From the NCBI GenBank assembly GCA_018857735.1, contig JABMCL010000767.1, forward strand, positions 332,001 through 396,000: a stretch of DNA of 64,000 nucleotides, read 5' to 3'. The stretch is from Alviniconcha marisindica (taxonomy: Eukaryota; Mollusca; Gastropoda; Provannidae). Positions 63,092 through 64,000 of this stretch are shown here, piece by piece. The translations under genes were made by a program, and so were the position numbers. Within the stretch, counting starts at the first letter, position 1, and every line of letters starts with the position of its first letter. Under the pieces are notes generated by a model. The model was not told the origin of the DNA. It did no database searches and saw only the letters and a list, made by a program, of their open reading frames with translations.

Positions 63092-64000
63092 CTGGTCAGA
63101 GGAAGGTACCATAGAAAATGTGTATATTAACTGCTTAGAGGAAGGTACCATAGGAAATGTGTCAATTAGCTGGTCAGAGGAAGGTACCATAGGAAATGTG
63201 TCAATTAGCTGATCAGAGGAAGGTACCATAGGAAACGTGTCAATTAACAGGGGCAGAGGAAGGTACCATAGGAAATGTGTCAATTAGCTGATCAGAGGAA
63301 GGTACCATAGGAAACGTGTCAATTAGCTGGTCAGAGGAAGGTACCATAGGAAATGTGTCACTTAACGGGTCAGAGGAAGGTACCATAGGAAACATGTCAA
63401 GTAGCTGGTCACAGGAAGGTAAGGTACCACAGAAAACATGTCAGTTAACTACCAGCATGGTTGGGGGCTGTGTGGATGGGGAGGACAGACAAAGACGGAG
63501 AGATGGACAGCAGGGACCATGCTGACCTTGAATGGTTTGTACAGGTTGACGCACACCATTACAGATTTTGTGTTTGTGGCTGGGTCTGTGGACAACACCA
63601 TTGCACCTACCTAGCCATGGTTTTGATTGGATCTTGCAAACAACACCCTTCCACCTACCTAGCCATGGTTTTGATTGGATCTTGCAAACAACACCCTTCC
63701 ACCTCCTAGCCATGGTTTTGATTGGATCTTGCAAACAACACCCTTCCACCTACCTAGCCATGGTTTTGATTGGATCTTGCAAACAACACCCTTCCACCTC
63801 CTAGCCATGGTTTTGATTGGATCTTGCAAACAACACCCTTCCACCTACCTAGCCATGGTTTTGATAGGATCTTGCAAACAACACCCTTCCACCTACCTAG
63901 CCATGGTTTTGATTGGATCTTGCAAACAACACCCTTCCACCTACCTAGCCAAGGTTTTGTTGTTGATCTTGTGTCGGGTCTGTGGTGTGAGGTTACAGCA
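62806..64000 (-). CDS. GRHPR: GRHPR, glyoxylate/hydroxypyruvate reductase, 3' part
   Basis: GRHPR reduces glyoxylate to glycolate and hydroxypyruvate to D-glycerate with NADPH and belongs to the D-2-hydroxyacid dehydrogenases. Two coding exons are visible: 64000-63945 (continues past the window edge) and 63091-62806. Joined through the split codon AG|G, they read [20 protein letters not shown], then [20 protein letters not shown] and on to the stop. Human GRHPR has [25 protein letters not shown]. The three family catalytic residues are present: Arg in NSGRG, Glu in DVTEPEPLP and His in TPHMGS. The protein ends [16 protein letters not shown], about the length of the human C-terminus. Both splice sites of the intervening intron are embedded in tandem arrays. 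Confidence 0.94.
63092..63440. repeat. ~40-bp minisatellite carrying the GRHPR acceptor
   Basis: About eight units. On the minus strand each contains TATGGTACCTTCCTCTGACC, the sequence directly preceding the true acceptor. Several units complete the CAG as CTCTGACCAGC. The array abuts the exon. Confidence 0.9.
63600..63955. repeat. ~48-bp minisatellite carrying the GRHPR donor
   Basis: About seven units. On the minus strand each has CAAAACCATGGCTAGGTAGG, matching the exon end CAAAACCTTGGCTAG|GTAGG with one substitution, and GATC upstream. Some units have lost three bases at the donor (CTAGGAGG). The array runs into the exon. Confidence 0.9.
63945..64000 (-). CDS. GRHPR: GRHPR penultimate exon, cut by the window edge
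   Basis: It encodes [17 protein letters not shown] plus the first two bases of Arg, ending at AG|GTAGGT. It corresponds to human CSLTPATEGLCNKDFFQK, the loop before beta strand of the NAD domain. The 5' end of the exon is outside the window. Confidence 0.9.

Overview
The window is eukaryotic nuclear DNA, most likely from a mollusc and probably a gastropod. Genes are split into short exons by introns packed with minisatellites, microsatellites, poly-C/poly-G tracts, tRNA-derived SINEs and small foldback elements. The species assignment is an inference from genome style; no single sequence proves it.

Four protein genes can be read with confidence, all on the minus strand. In transcription order they are: (1) the 3' end of GRHPR (glyoxylate/hydroxypyruvate reductase), running off the right edge, with coding exons at 63945-64000 and 62806-63091; (2) a three-exon TPR protein with a signal peptide and a C-terminal membrane segment, resembling the N-terminal half of TTC17 (52183-47701, 384 aa); (3) TAF10, the histone-fold subunit of TFIID/SAGA (four exons, 36881-31440, 140 aa); (4) NOP2/NSUN1, the nucleolar 25S/28S rRNA cytosine-5 methyltransferase (fifteen visible coding exons, 22249-4455, about 708 aa, first exon not found). 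Reading phase is conserved across every splice junction proposed. NOP2 and TAF10 are housekeeping genes of ribosome biogenesis and basal transcription. GRHPR is metabolic. I see no sign that the four act in one pathway.

Layout: 1-4080 repeats and unassigned DNA; 4084-22249 NOP2; 22250-31400 NOP2 upstream region with AT-rich DNA, SINEs, a MITE-like inverted repeat and a possible LINE remnant; 31440-36881 TAF10; 37131-37442 foldback element and tRNA-like sequence; 37450-47060 repeats only; 47060-52300 TTC17-like gene with its promoter; 52400-62800 repeats and a second copy of a 410-bp dispersed element; 62806-64000 GRHPR.

Two things stand out. First, many intronic minisatellites are amplifications of the neighbouring exon-intron junction: their unit contains the splice donor or acceptor plus 6-55 nt of exon, and in one case the stop codon. 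This is seen in all four genes. Second, NOP2 keeps an AT-AC U12-type intron with a textbook 5' splice site (ATATCCTT) and branch site (TCCTTGAC). The human homologue (p120/NOL1) contains the classic AT-AC intron used to define the minor spliceosome.
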